Made by a program: the position numbers and the translations under genes. Under the pieces are notes generated by a model that was given only the letters and a program-made list of their open reading frames with translations, was not told the DNA's origin and did no database searches. From assembly GCF_026339735.1 (NCBI RefSeq), contig NZ_JAPEQG010000001.1:1488001-1552000 (forward strand): a stretch of DNA of 64,000 bases, written 5' to 3'. This stretch comes from Streptomyces sp. NBC_01669. Lineage in GTDB: Bacteria; Actinomycetota; Actinomycetes; Streptomycetales; Streptomycetaceae. How positions within the stretch are numbered: position 1 is the stretch's first letter; each line of letters opens with the position of its first letter. Positions 15,831-25,400 of the stretch are shown piece after piece.

Positions 15831-16796
15831 TCAGTGCGTCAGGGTGAACCTGCGTCGGTACTCGGTGGGGGTGAGCCCGGTACGGCGGCGCAGCTGGGCG
15901 CGCAGGTTCGTCGCCGTTCCGAGCCCGCTGGCTCGGGCGACCACCTCGAGGCGTTCCTCGCCGCGCTCCAGCAGCCGGCAGGCCAGGGTGATCCGCCGCT
16001 CGGTCAGCCAGCCGAGCGGTGTCGTGGCCAGCTGGGCGCGGAAGCGGCGGTGCAAGGTGGCGGGGCTGACGGCGGCGCGGGCGGCGAGGCCGGTCACCGT
16101 GAGCTCCGTCCCGAGGCGCTCCTCCGCCCAGGCGAGCAGCGGACCCAGCGAGGTGTCGGGGACCTCGGGCAGCGGGTGCTCGACGAACTGGCGCTGGCCG
16201 CCGTCGCGGTGGACCGCGAAGACCAGCCGGCGGCTGACGGCGGCCGCGATCTCCGCGCCGTGATCGCTCCGGACGATGTGGAGGCCCGTGTCGAGGGCGG
16301 CGGCGCTGCCCGCCGCAGTGATCACCTGCCCGTCGTCGACGAACAGCACATCGGGGTCGAGTCGGACCTGCGGGAAGCGGGCGGTGAAGGCGCCGGCCCA
16401 GCTCCAGTGGGTGGTGGCCCGGCGTCCGTCCAGCACACCGGCGGCGGCGAGCGTGAACGTGCCCGTACAGAAGCTGACCAGTCGGGCGCCCCGGTCGGCG
16501 GCGCGTCGGATCGCGTCGAGGACGGCCGGGGCGGGGTCGGTTTCCGGGTCGGGGCGGTTCGGAACGATGACGGTGTCGGCCCGGTCGACGGCTTCGAGTC
16601 CGGCGACCCCGCCGAGCTGGAAGAAACCCTGGTGCATCCGCACGGTCGGGGTCTCGGCGCAGAGCGCGAAGTCGTACCAGGGCACGGGCAGCTCAGGGCG
16701 GCGCAGCCCGAAGAGTTCGGTGGCCACGCCCATCTCGAAGGGGTTGGAACCGGCCGAGACGATCATCACGACCCGATGCGAGGATTCTTGCGCCAT
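15831..16796 (-). CDS. GlxA-type AraC regulator (DJ-1/PfpI plus HTH)
   Basis: The 321-residue protein has an N-terminal DJ-1/PfpI amidase-like domain (about residues 8-190, nucleophile-elbow region VSFCTGTFTLAAAGVLDGR) followed by an AraC/XylS double helix-turn-helix (about 225-315, with VSPATLHRRFRAQL and the terminal LTPTEYRRRF). GlxA-type proteins are transcriptional regulators in which the amidase domain usually senses a ligand without catalysis. It is divergent from the cupin gene at 16850 across a 53-bp gap, which makes that gene its likely target. Confidence 0.88.
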   Translation of the reverse strand: MAQESSHRVVMIVSAGSNPFEMGVATELFGLRRPELPVPWYDFALCAETPTVRMHQGFFQLGGVAGLEAVDRADTVIVPNRPDPETDPAPAVLDAIRRAADRGARLVSFCTGTFTLAAAGVLDGRRATTHWSWAGAFTARFPQVRLDPDVLFVDDGQVITAAGSAAALDTGLHIVRSDHGAEIAAAVSRRLVFAVHRDGGQRQFVEHPLPEVPDTSLGPLLAWAEERLGTELTVTGLAARAAVSPATLHRRFRAQLATTPLGWLTERRITLACRLLERGEERLEVVARASGLGTATNLRAQLRRRTGLTPTEYRRRFTLTH

Positions 16797-16849
16797 ATGC
16801 GATTCATAGCACTCACCCTTCGTGGGGCCCGGCGCCGAGGATGGGGATC

Positions 16850-17266
16850 ATGAGCGATGACACGACGAAGGCCGGTCCGGACCCCATCCTGCTGAGCGAG
16901 GCCCTCGCGACGTTCGAGACCCTGTGGAGCCCGCGGATCGTGACCCGCGTCAACGACTACGACGTACGGGTCGCGAAGGTCCGGGGCGAGCATGTCTGGC
17001 ACGTCCATGACGACACCGACGAGTTCTTCCTCGTCCTCGACGGCACACTCGACATCGTCCTGCGCGAGGACGGCGGCGAGCGCATGGTCACGCTCGACCG
17101 GGGCGCGGTGTTCGTCGTCCCGCGCTCCACCTGGCACAAGCCGTTCTCGGCGGACGGTGCCTCGCTGCTGCTGTTCGAGCCGTCCGGTACGTCGACGGTG
17201 GGCGACCGGCACGACGACGTACCCGGACATGTCGACGCGACGACCGGACACGCCTTGGGCGGCTGA
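16850..17266 (+). CDS. Small cupin-domain protein
   Basis: The roughly 138-residue protein is a single cupin barrel. Metal ligands are visible as HVWHVHDDTDEFF (two His and a Glu, first cupin motif) and the second motif around PRSTWHKPF. Such proteins act as small dioxygenases, isomerases or sensors; no function can be fixed. I chose ATG 16850, nine bases after GAGG, over the ATG at 16841 that leaves no room for a ribosome site. It is divergent from and probably controlled by the GlxA-type regulator. Confidence 0.85.
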   Translation: MSDDTTKAGPDPILLSEALATFETLWSPRIVTRVNDYDVRVAKVRGEHVWHVHDDTDEFFLVLDGTLDIVLREDGGERMVTLDRGAVFVVPRSTWHKPFSADGASLLLFEPSGTSTVGDRHDDVPGHVDATTGHALGG

Positions 17267-17326
17267 ACACGGGGCGGAGCAGCGGGGGGTTGACACTCCG
17301 TCGGGCTGCGGGCCAGAGTCCCGCCG

Positions 17327-18814
17327 ATGGAGATCACCGAGCTGACTGCCGCCGAGCGCCGTGTCCGGGACGCCTTCCCGCGCGGCACAGCCGTCGATTT
17401 CCGTACGGGGGTGGCGGCCGAGGACGATCCGGAGACCGGGGACAGCTGGGGTCCTGAGCGCACGGTACGTGCCGAGGTGCTCAGGGCGCTGCTGGTCGGC
17501 GGCCCGCAGGAGGACGGGCAGGTGCCCGCTCTGCGGGTGCTGGGCGCACGGATCACCGGCGCTCTGAACATCCGGTACGTGACCACGGAGTGCGCGGTCG
17601 CGCTGTCCGGATGCCGGTTCGACCAGGCGCCGAACCTGTACGGCGCGCGGCTGCGGCAGCTGGCGCTGAGCGGTTCGGTGCTGCCGGGACTGACCGCGGC
17701 GACCGTCCACGTCGACGGCGTACTGCGGCTCACCGACTGCCGGATCTCCGGCCCGGTCCGGCTCGGCGGTTCGAAGATCGCCCAGGCCCTGTTCTTCGAC
17801 CGAACCCGCATCGGAGTGAACGCGGACGGTACGACCGCGCCCAACGGCGAGGCGGTGCTGCAGCTCAATCACGCGGTCGTCGAGGACGACTTGTGGTGGC
17901 CCGGTCTCGTCGTGCACGGCGAGACCCGGCTCGGCGGCGCCGCCGTGACCGGGCAGATCCTGCTCGACGACGCCCACCTGTGCAACCCCGGGGCGACCGC
18001 ACTGCATGCCGAGAATCTCGGTGTCGGCTCCGATCTGCACGGGATGCGGATCCGGGTCCAGGGGCGGGTCGATCTGCGCGGCGCCCGGATACCGGGGCAG
18101 CTCAACCTCGCGTACGCCTGGCTGTCCAACCCCGGCGGCGTGGCGCTCCGTGCCAGCAGTAGCACGATCGGCGAACTCTGGCTCCGGGAGGCCGCCCCGA
18201 TCGACGGCAGAGTGAATCTGCGCCGGGCGAAGGCCGACCTCATCCATGCCACCCCATCGGTCTGGCCGGAGCAGGTCCGGCTCGACGGGCTGACGTACGC
18301 CACGCTCCTCCCCCATCTGCCGGCCGAGCGGCGGCTGCCGCTGCTCGAACGGGAGGAGGAGGGCTATGTGCCGTACGCGTACGAGCAGTTGACGGAGGCG
18401 TACCGGCGGATCGGCGACGACGACGCGGCGCGCACGGTGCTCCTCGCAAAGCAGCGCAGACACCGTGCCACCCTGCCCGCGTACGCACGGCTGTGGGGGC
18501 ATCTCCAGGATGTCACCGTCGGGTACGGCTTCCGGCCGGTGCGGGCCGCGGCCTGGCTCTTCTCGCTGCTGCTGGCCGGGGCGCTGGTGTACGCGCTGCA
18601 TCATCCGAGCCCGCTGAAGGCGGACGAGGCTCCGCCGTTCAGTCCGTTCGTCTACACACTGGACCTGCTTCTGCCGATCGTCGACTTCGGGCAGGAGCGG
18701 GCGTTCAATCCGCAGGGCTGGTACCAGTGGCTGTCGTACCTCCTCATCGCGACCGGGTGGCTGCTCGCGACGACGATCGCCGCGGGCATCACCCGGTCGG
18801 TCAGCAGGCAGTGA
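17327..18814 (+). CDS. Repeat-rich membrane-anchored protein ('membrane-associated oxidoreductase' in databases)
   Basis: The 495-residue protein has an N-terminal helical part, a central region (about residues 65-320) of degenerate right-handed beta-helix repeats resembling pentapeptide-type repeats (ITGALNI, GARLRQLALSGS, GRVDLRGARIPGQLNLAYA), and two C-terminal hydrophobic segments (about residues 405-425 and 470-490). Streptomyces homologues are often labelled oxidoreductases, but I see no Rossmann, FAD or metal motif. A scaffold or adhesion role on the membrane is more consistent with the sequence. It is a stand-alone gene starting 60 bp after the cupin. Confidence 0.7.
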   Translation: MEITELTAAERRVRDAFPRGTAVDFRTGVAAEDDPETGDSWGPERTVRAEVLRALLVGGPQEDGQVPALRVLGARITGALNIRYVTTECAVALSGCRFDQAPNLYGARLRQLALSGSVLPGLTAATVHVDGVLRLTDCRISGPVRLGGSKIAQALFFDRTRIGVNADGTTAPNGEAVLQLNHAVVEDDLWWPGLVVHGETRLGGAAVTGQILLDDAHLCNPGATALHAENLGVGSDLHGMRIRVQGRVDLRGARIPGQLNLAYAWLSNPGGVALRASSSTIGELWLREAAPIDGRVNLRRAKADLIHATPSVWPEQVRLDGLTYATLLPHLPAERRLPLLEREEEGYVPYAYEQLTEAYRRIGDDDAARTVLLAKQRRHRATLPAYARLWGHLQDVTVGYGFRPVRAAAWLFSLLLAGALVYALHHPSPLKADEAPPFSPFVYTLDLLLPIVDFGQERAFNPQGWYQWLSYLLIATGWLLATTIAAGITRSVSRQ

Positions 18815-18835
18815 GCGTGCCGGTGACGGCCCGGG

Positions 18836-19645
18836 TCAGGGCTTGCGGGCCACACCCGCGTAGCCGGGGATCGGCTCGTCGCCGGGTACGTCGATGACCT
18901 CACCGAGCTCCGGGCGCCAGTCGGCGGAGAGCGAGACGCCCGGCTCCACGAGTTCGAGTCCGTCGAAGAACGCGGTGAGTTCGGCGCGCGAGCGCGGACG
19001 CAGCGTCATCCCGCGGGCCTTGTACATGGCCGACGCCTGCGCCGCACCCTCGGGGTTGAAGTCCCCGGTGGTGTGCGAGAGCACCAGGTAGCTGCCCGAG
19101 GGAAGCTTCTCCACCAGCCGGTCGACGAGCTCGGCGGCACCGTCCTCGTCGTCGAGGAAGTGCAGCAGGGCCAGCAGGGACAGCGCGATCGGCTTGCTGA
19201 AGTCGAGTACCTTGCCCGCCTGTTCGAGTATGGTCTCCGGCTCGCGGGCGTCGACCTGGAGGTACTCGGTGGCGCCCTCGGGAGTGGAGCGCAGCAGAGC
19301 CGCCGCGTGCGCGAGGACGATCGGGTCGTTGTCGCAGTAGACGATGCGCGCGTCCGGGGCCGTCTGCTGGGCGATCTGGTGGAGGTTCGGCTCGGTGGGG
19401 ATGCCGGTGCCGATGTCGAGGAACTGCCGTACGCCCTGGTCGGCGAGCCAGCGGGTGGCGCGGTGCATGAACGCCCGGTTGACCCGGGCCATGTCACGGC
19501 CGCGGGCGTCGAGGGCCAGGAGCTGCTGCGCCATCTGTTCGTCGACCGGATAGTTGTCCTTGCCACCGAGGAACCAGTCGTACATCCGGGCGGGATGCGG
19601 CTTGCTGGTGTCGATCTCGATGGGCTGGGCCTCGTGCCCGGTCAT
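18836..19645 (-). CDS. DUF574-family SAM-dependent methyltransferase
   Basis: The 269-residue protein matches the actinobacterial S-adenosylmethionine methyltransferase family DUF574 (also called SAM-MT family 04672). N-terminal PHPARMYDWFLGGKDNYPVD is the family signature, followed by the SAM-binding FLDIGTGIPT and a VYCDNDP acidic loop. Substrates are unknown; many paralogues exist in each Streptomyces genome, often near XRE-DUF397 regulators, as here. ATG 19643-19645. The last bases abut the convergent repeat-protein gene. Confidence 0.92.
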   Translation of the reverse strand: MTGHEAQPIEIDTSKPHPARMYDWFLGGKDNYPVDEQMAQQLLALDARGRDMARVNRAFMHRATRWLADQGVRQFLDIGTGIPTEPNLHQIAQQTAPDARIVYCDNDPIVLAHAAALLRSTPEGATEYLQVDAREPETILEQAGKVLDFSKPIALSLLALLHFLDDEDGAAELVDRLVEKLPSGSYLVLSHTTGDFNPEGAAQASAMYKARGMTLRPRSRAELTAFFDGLELVEPGVSLSADWRPELGEVIDVPGDEPIPGYAGVARKP

Positions 19646-19713
19646 AGCGCGCTCCTGGGGTCCGTGGATCGGCGAACTGAGACTGAGTGTGGAAAGGACA
19701 GACGCCGGAGGCG

Positions 19714-19956
19714 TCAGATTCCGGTCAGGAGGAAGTCCGCCTGGCCGGCCTTGGCTCCCTGGATGAAGGCGGCGATCTCACGGTGGGTGTAGATCAGGGC
19801 GGGGCCGTCGGGATCCGCGGACTGACGTACAGCGACTCTGCCGTCGGCCAGCTTCATGGCCTCGACGCAGTTGCCGCCGTTCCCACCGCTCCACGGCTTG
19901 TACCAGCCTTCGGAGCCGAGTTCGCGGGCGGGCATGCCGTTGTATATGGGGTCCAT
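19714..19956 (-). CDS. DUF397 protein
   Basis: This 80-residue acidic protein belongs to DUF397, small partners encoded next to WhiJ-like XRE regulators in streptomycetes. Typical features are GWYKPWSGGNGGNCVEAM near the centre and a C-terminal FIQGAKAGQADFL. The start is 3 bases after the XRE stop, so the two are co-translated. In characterised examples the DUF397 protein modulates its cognate XRE regulator in development or antibiotic control. Confidence 0.92.
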   Translation of the reverse strand: MDPIYNGMPARELGSEGWYKPWSGGNGGNCVEAMKLADGRVAVRQSADPDGPALIYTHREIAAFIQGAKAGQADFLLTGI

Positions 19957-19959
19957 CGA

Positions 19960-20820
19960 TCACAGCTCCTTGCGGAATTCCCGGAGGATTTCCTTCGTGC
20001 GTTGTGCAGTTGCGGCCTGAGCCGCCATGCGGTCCATGACTTCGAGGTAGGAGGCCACCTCGGGGCGCGCGTCGAAGTAGACGGCGCCGGTCAGGTACTC
20101 GCTGTACACCATGTCGGGCAGTTCGGGGACGCCGAAGCGGAAGAGGACGAACGGGCCGTAGGTACCCGGGTGGTGACCGGTCGCGAACTCCGCGATCTGC
20201 AGTGTCACATGGGACATCTCGGTGGCGTCCAGCAGCCGGTCGATCTGTGCGCGCATGGCGTCGGCGCTGCCGACGGGACGGCGCAGGACCGTCTCGTCCA
20301 TCACCACCCACAGCTTCGGGGCATCCGGCCGCGTCAGCAGGGACTGCCGCTCCATCCGCAGCGCCACATGACGCTCGATGTCCTCGGGCCGGGTCTGGCC
20401 CACGGCGCCGGTACCCATCACCGATCGGGCGTAGTCCTCGGTCTGCAGGAGTCCGGGGACGAAGTGCGGTTCGTACATGCGCAGGAGGCTCGCTGCGCCC
20501 TCCAGGCTGACGTACATGCTGAACCAGTCGGGCAGGACGTCGTGGAACCGCTGCCACCAGCCGGGCTTGTTGGCCTCCTCGGCCAGCTCGACGAAGGACT
20601 CGGCCTCCTCGTCGGCGATCCCGTAGGCCTTCAGGAGCAGTTGCACATAGGGGATCTTGAGCGCGACCTCGGCGGTCTCCATCCTGCGTATCGTCGCGGG
20701 AGCGACCCGGAGCACCTTGGCAGCCTGGTCACGGCTCAGGCCGACGCGCTCCCGCAGATCCTGCAGGCGCTTGCCGAGAACGACCTGACCCACGGTCGGG
20801 GCGGACCGCGGTTCGCTCAC
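19960..20820 (-). CDS. WhiJ-like XRE regulator with DUF5753 domain
   Basis: The 286-residue protein has an N-terminal Cro/CI helix-turn-helix (about residues 15-70, RVGLSRDQAAKVLRVAPATI) and a C-terminal DUF5753 ligand-type domain with FVPGLLQTEDYARS and LQIAEFATGHHPGTYGPF. GTG 20818-20820 is used because GGGAGG precedes it; an ATG at 20884-20886 in the same frame lacks conservation. Together with the DUF397 gene and the divergent HATPase at 21026 it forms the classic abaA/whiJ-type regulatory cluster. Confidence 0.88.
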   Translation of the reverse strand: MSEPRSAPTVGQVVLGKRLQDLRERVGLSRDQAAKVLRVAPATIRRMETAEVALKIPYVQLLLKAYGIADEEAESFVELAEEANKPGWWQRFHDVLPDWFSMYVSLEGAASLLRMYEPHFVPGLLQTEDYARSVMGTGAVGQTRPEDIERHVALRMERQSLLTRPDAPKLWVVMDETVLRRPVGSADAMRAQIDRLLDATEMSHVTLQIAEFATGHHPGTYGPFVLFRFGVPELPDMVYSEYLTGAVYFDARPEVASYLEVMDRMAAQAATAQRTKEILREFRKEL

Positions 20821-20943
20821 TTCAGACCTCCCGATGCGCTGTTTGCGAGCAGTGTGCCATGCGTATGCCGTCAAAGACACGACCACTCTGAAAATTTCAG
20901 AGTGCCCCTTGCCAAGTGTTCACGACAGGGGGAGAGTTGGTGA

Positions 20944-20957
20944 GTGAACCAGTTCAC
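20944..20957. promoter_or_regulatory. GTGAAC-CA-GTTCAC inverted repeat
   Basis: Perfect 6-bp arms with a 2-base spacer lie in the 205-bp divergent region between the XRE gene and the HATPase gene, and are a natural operator candidate for the XRE protein. Confidence 0.45.
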
Positions 20958-21025
20958 GCAGTCATGCCCGCCCTCATGCCCTGAGATGCGCGGCGTGACG
21001 AAGCCCCCACTGTGAGGAATCGGTC

Positions 21026-21484
21026 GTGGCACCTGGCAGTGCGCTCATCCCCCGGCTCATCGACCTCAGCCCCGGGACGGAAGCGCTCCGATACTGCTTC
21101 GCGCTCCCTGCGCACCCGGAGTCGGTGGCCGGTGCACGGCGACTGACAAGGACCCGGCTGGACGAGTGGCAGCTGGACACGGAGGCGCACGACGCGGCGA
21201 TCCTGATCGTGTCGGAACTGGTCACCAACGCGGTGGTGCACACCGTGAGCACGCGCGTCGTGTGCGAGCTGCGCTGTCTCGAGAGACGGCTGCGCATAGC
21301 CGTACAGGACCAGGGGCACCAGCCGGGTGGCCCGGAGCTGCGCCGCACCGCCGACGACGAGCACGGACGCGGCCTGCTGCTGGTCGACGCGTTGAGCAGC
21401 GCCTGGGGATCCCGTGACACGGGCGACGGATCGGGCCGCATCGTCTGGGCAGAACTGCCGCACGGCACGGAGCGGACATGTTGA
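21026..21484 (+). CDS. RsbW-like HATPase (anti-sigma-factor-type kinase)
   Basis: The 152-residue protein is a stand-alone GHKL ATPase domain: SELVTNAVVH is the N box, VQDQGHQPGGP the G1 region and EHGRGLLLVDALSS the G2 region. Such proteins bind sigma factors or anti-anti-sigma factors in streptomycetes. GTG 21026-21028 follows GAGGAAT. It is divergent from the XRE-DUF397 pair and its last bases overlap the next ORF (ATG 21478), so the two are coupled. Confidence 0.85.
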   Translation: MAPGSALIPRLIDLSPGTEALRYCFALPAHPESVAGARRLTRTRLDEWQLDTEAHDAAILIVSELVTNAVVHTVSTRVVCELRCLERRLRIAVQDQGHQPGGPELRRTADDEHGRGLLLVDALSSAWGSRDTGDGSGRIVWAELPHGTERTC

Positions 21485-21921
21485 GGAACGCGATGTCCCA
21501 TCTGCTCGGATCGCGCCTGACCCGCGAGTCCCGGCTGCCCGGTTCCGGGGGTAACCTCGTGCAACTGGCGCTGCCTCCCGCACTGTCGGCGAGCCTGGGC
21601 TGCGACGCGGTGGGCGTGCCTGCCGGGTACGGCTTCCGGCTCATGTCCCATCTGCCGCGCACCGGCTGCGTCTTCGCGGACGCCGACCGCTGGTGGTGGA
21701 TCGTACCGGCGGGCTCGGACCTCGATCTGGACTGGCCGTCGCAGGTCGCATACGCCAGGGGCGCGCACGTCCCCGCCGTGCGGCCCCGACTGATCCACGC
21801 ACCCGACAGCCGCACGCCGTACACCCCGCCCATCCCGCTCTTCCTGATGGTGTGCCAGGTCACGGGTGTGACGCCGTCCTGGGCGGCGGCCGGTGGTCCG
21901 CACGCGGTACCCGCCGGCTGA
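21478..21921 (+). CDS. Conserved hypothetical protein coupled to the HATPase
   Basis: The 147-residue protein overlaps the HATPase stop (start 21478, stop of the previous gene 21482-21484). It has no membrane segment and no motif I know; it contains DRWWWIVPAGSDLDL and a Pro-rich C-terminal half (SRTPYTPPIPLF), typical of small Streptomyces proteins that accompany HATPase genes. A 12-bp stem hairpin follows. A partner or target of the anti-sigma-type kinase is possible by context only. Confidence 0.65.
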   Translation: MLRNAMSHLLGSRLTRESRLPGSGGNLVQLALPPALSASLGCDAVGVPAGYGFRLMSHLPRTGCVFADADRWWWIVPAGSDLDLDWPSQVAYARGAHVPAVRPRLIHAPDSRTPYTPPIPLFLMVCQVTGVTPSWAAAGGPHAVPAG

Positions 21922-21982
21922 TCGGCCCGTACGGCCGAGGGGGCCGGGGCGTCGTCACCGTCGCCGCGGCCCCTCCGGCCTC

Positions 21983-22029
21983 TCTTTCGGATCACGCCGG
22001 GCTCACGGGGTCCGGCCTGATCCGAAAGA
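21983..22029. terminator. Inverted repeat after the HATPase operon
   Basis: TCTTTCGGATCA (21983-21994) pairs perfectly with TGATCCGAAAGA (22018-22029) over 12 bp with a 23-nt GC-rich loop, 60 bp past the stop of the upstream ORF. Confidence 0.55.
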
Positions 22030-22053
22030 AGGGCCCTCGCCGTGATCGGAGCG

Positions 22054-22292
22054 GCTTGCTCTGCTGCCGGACGGAGCGGTGCTCATCAATACGGCACGGG
22101 GCTCGCTGGCCGACACGGCGGCGCTGACGCATGAGGGGGCGAGTGGCCGGATCGGGGCCGTGCTCGACGTGACCGATCCGGAGCCCCTGCCGCTCGGGGA
22201 TCCGCTGCTCGACCTTCGAGGTGGAACAGCTGGTCGCGGGGCTGCCGTTCGCCCGCCCCGTCCGCCGCGAGGAGCTGGCACATAGCGCCTGA
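22054..22292 (+). pseudogene. D-2-hydroxyacid dehydrogenase remnant
   Basis: One frame gives LPDGAVLINTARGSLAD and AVLDVTDPEPLPLGDPLL, the catalytic/NAD-domain end of D-2-hydroxyacid dehydrogenases. A different frame then gives FEVEQLVAGLPFARPVRREE to a stop at 22290-22292, the family C-terminus. About 30 residues between them, including the catalytic His region, and the whole N-terminus are missing, so an internal deletion and 5' truncation left this scar. The remaining sequence of the 21922-22414 interval shows only the hairpin above. Confidence 0.6.
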
Positions 22293-22414
22293 CCTGCGAA
22301 TTTTCACGTTCTGTAGACCGTCACGCTGCGTTGTCAGTGGCGGGATCTAGTGTGGCAGCACTGATCGAGAAGCCCGCCGCAAGCGGGCTGTCCGGATGTG
22401 AAGGGGGCGGGCCG

Positions 22415-25400
22415 GTGCGGCGCTGGGAGTACGTCGAGGGGACTGCGTCTAAGTTCTGGGAGACCGGGGCCGACGGCGGCGTGGTGACGGTGCGGTACGG
22501 GCGGGTCGGCAGCGACGGACGGACGCAGAGCAAGGAGTTCGCGTCGGCGGACGCCGCGCAGGAACAGCTGCGCAGGACGATCGCGGAGAAGGAACGCAAG
22601 GGGTACCGCGAGGTGGGCGGGGCGGCATCAGCGGTGAGCCCGGCCCCGGTGGTCGCCGAAGGCGCTGTGCCGGAGGGGACTCCGGGCGCCCTTCCCGACG
22701 AGGACACCTTCGAGCTGCCGGCCGTCTGGCGGCGCCACCTCCACCCGAGGCGCGGGGGTGTGCGGCGCGCGACGGCCAGGATCGCGCAGGACACGCTGGA
22801 CTCGGTGGAGCTCAGGCTCTCCGAGGACCGCGAGTGGATCGCCGAATTCCTGGCAGCTCCGCGCAGCGACGACCGGCTTGTCGAGGCCACCCGGGCGCAT
22901 CTGGCGGGCAGCCCCGATCCGGTCGGTGCGGCGGTCCTCGCCTCGGTGATCGGCCTTCACCCGCTGACGTACGCGGCATGGGCGGACCACTGGGTCCATG
23001 CGTACGGGCTGCCCTTCGCCGCCCGGGCGGTGGTGGAGCTCTTCATGGTCGAGGCGCACTGGATCCAGGAGGGAAGGCGCCGGTACGACCCGTGGCTGGA
23101 GCCGCTGACGGTCCGTCGCGGCGCGTTCTGGTCGGGGGCGCGACGACCGGCCGCCGACCGGGTCCGCGCGCTCCTCGCCACCACCGACGAGGAGACCTAC
23201 CGGGTGGCGGTCGCCGCGCTCGGCGGCTGCCGTGACGAGGTGGTGCGCCGGATCATCGTGTCGTACCTGGTGCCGAGCGAGACGGAGTGGGTGGCCGAGC
23301 TCTGCGCCGACCCGCAGGTGGCCGGCGAGAGCGACAGCACCCTGCGCTCCATGGTGTTCTGTTCGCTCCACGCTCCCGAGCAGGTCGGCCAACTGGGCGG
23401 GCGGGTCGGATACGCCTGGTCGGCCGCGACGGTCGGCACGGTCGCCGAGGGCATCGGAACGGCGGTCGCGCCGTTGCTGGCCGACCGCCTGAGCGACAAC
23501 TACTCCACGGACTATGTGAAGTTCCTCGCGAACGCGCTGGTGGAGCTGCCGTCGGACGAGGCGTTCGGCTTTCTCCTTGCCCACTCGGACGCGAAGCACG
23601 TCCGGGCCGCGCTGTTCGAGGCGGCGCACCGCTATCCGGTCCGCGCTCTGCGGCTGCTCGCCGCTGCTGTGCGGGACGGTTCGGCTCCGGGGTCCGCCGA
23701 GTCGACCAGGCTGCTGCTCGCCGGGCACATCGCCGCCCACCGCGACGTGGTGACGACGGTGCTTGCGACGCTCGACCCCGACCTTGTCGCGGTGATCGAT
23801 CCGCTGCTCAACCCGGTCGGCCGGGTCGCCGACGTCGCTTCGGACACGCTGCCGGAGCTGCTGGTCTCCCCGCCGTGGTCCCGGCCGCGCAAGCGCACCA
23901 CCGCCACGGTGATCAGCGGGCTGACGGCCGAGGCGGAGCCGACCGTGTCCTGGCTTCCGGGAGAAAAGGAGGAGTGGGCCACCTGCCGCTCCTGGTACAA
24001 CCGCGAGCGCGGGCAGGGGGACGCTCCGTACTGGGAGAAGCAGGTCGCTGTGTACGAGGCGACGGACGCGCTGACCAGCCTCCAGCCCGCCTGGATGTTC
24101 CTGCACGGCCCGGAGGAGCAGGTCAGGCCCTGGCTCGACAAGTGGGCACCGGACGATCTGTGGGACGTCGAGGAGACGCTGAAGCCGGTCGCCGCCCGCT
24201 TCGGACTCGACATGCTTCCGGTGCTGCTCCGCGCGGCGCCCCATCAGCCGAGCTCCATCGCCCCGCTGCTCCTGCCGTATGTGGATGTCGCGGTCGCCCG
24301 GCACATGGCGGACTGGTCGGCACGGCTCAAGTCGACTGCGGCGACAGCCCGTTCATGGTTCGCCCGGCACGGCGCCACGGCTGCCGCCCACCTGGTGCCG
24401 GACGTGGTCGGCAAGGCGGGGCCCGCCCGTCGCGCCGCCGAGCAGGCACTGGTGCAGATCGCCGCGGTCCACGGGGACGCGGTGGTGCACGACGCCGCCG
24501 CCGGGTACGGCGCGGCAGCCGCGGCCGTGGTCGACGAGCTGCTGACGGCCGATCCGCTGGAGCGGGCGCTCCCCGCCAGGTTGCCGGTCGTCCCCGAATG
24601 GGCGGAGGCCGCTCTGCTGCCGCAGATCCTGGTCAGGGGCGGCGGCGCTCTGCCGGAGGAGTCGGTCCGGCATGCCCTGATGGTGCTGGCACTGTCCAAG
24701 CCGGGGGAGACGTATCCGGGCGTTGCCGTCCTCATGGAGACGGCGGATCCGGAGTCGCTCGCCGCCTTCGCCTGGGCGCTGTTCGAGCAGTGGCGGCTGG
24801 CCGGAATGCCGGCCAAGGAGTCCTGGACGCTGCAGTCGCTCGGGCAGCTCGGTGACGACGGGACGGTGCGTCGGCTCACGCCGGTCATCCGCGCCTGGCC
24901 CGGCGAGGGCGCCCACCACCGGGCGGTCGAGGGTCTCGATGTTCTCGCCGCCATCGGCACGGATGTGGCACTGCTGCATCTGCACGGCATCTCGCAGCGG
25001 GTGAAGTTCAAGGCGTTGAAGGTCCGGGCCCAGGAGAAGATCGCCGAGGTCGCCTCGGGGCTCGGGCTGACCGGCGAGCAGCTCTCCGACCGGCTGGTGC
25101 CGGACCTCGGACTGGACGCCGAGGGCTCCACGGTCGTGGACTACGGCACCCGCCGATTCACCGTCGGGTTCGACGAACAGCTGCGGCCCTACGTGCTGGA
25201 CGGCGACGGCAAGCGCCGCAAGGATCTTCCGATGCCGGGTGCGCGGGACGACGCGGAGCTGGCCCCGGCCGAGCGCAAGCGGTTCATGGCGCTGAAGAAG
25301 GATGTGCGGACGATCGCTTCCGACCAGGTGCGGCGCCTGGAGGCGGCGATGGTCGCACGGCGCTCCTGGACGATGGCCGAGTTCCGGGAGCTTTTCCTGC

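Noticed and set aside
22331..22414. 28-residue N-terminal extension of the WGR-DUF4132 protein
   Set aside because: The WGR domain and its expected start are at 22415; the extension lacks family similarity.
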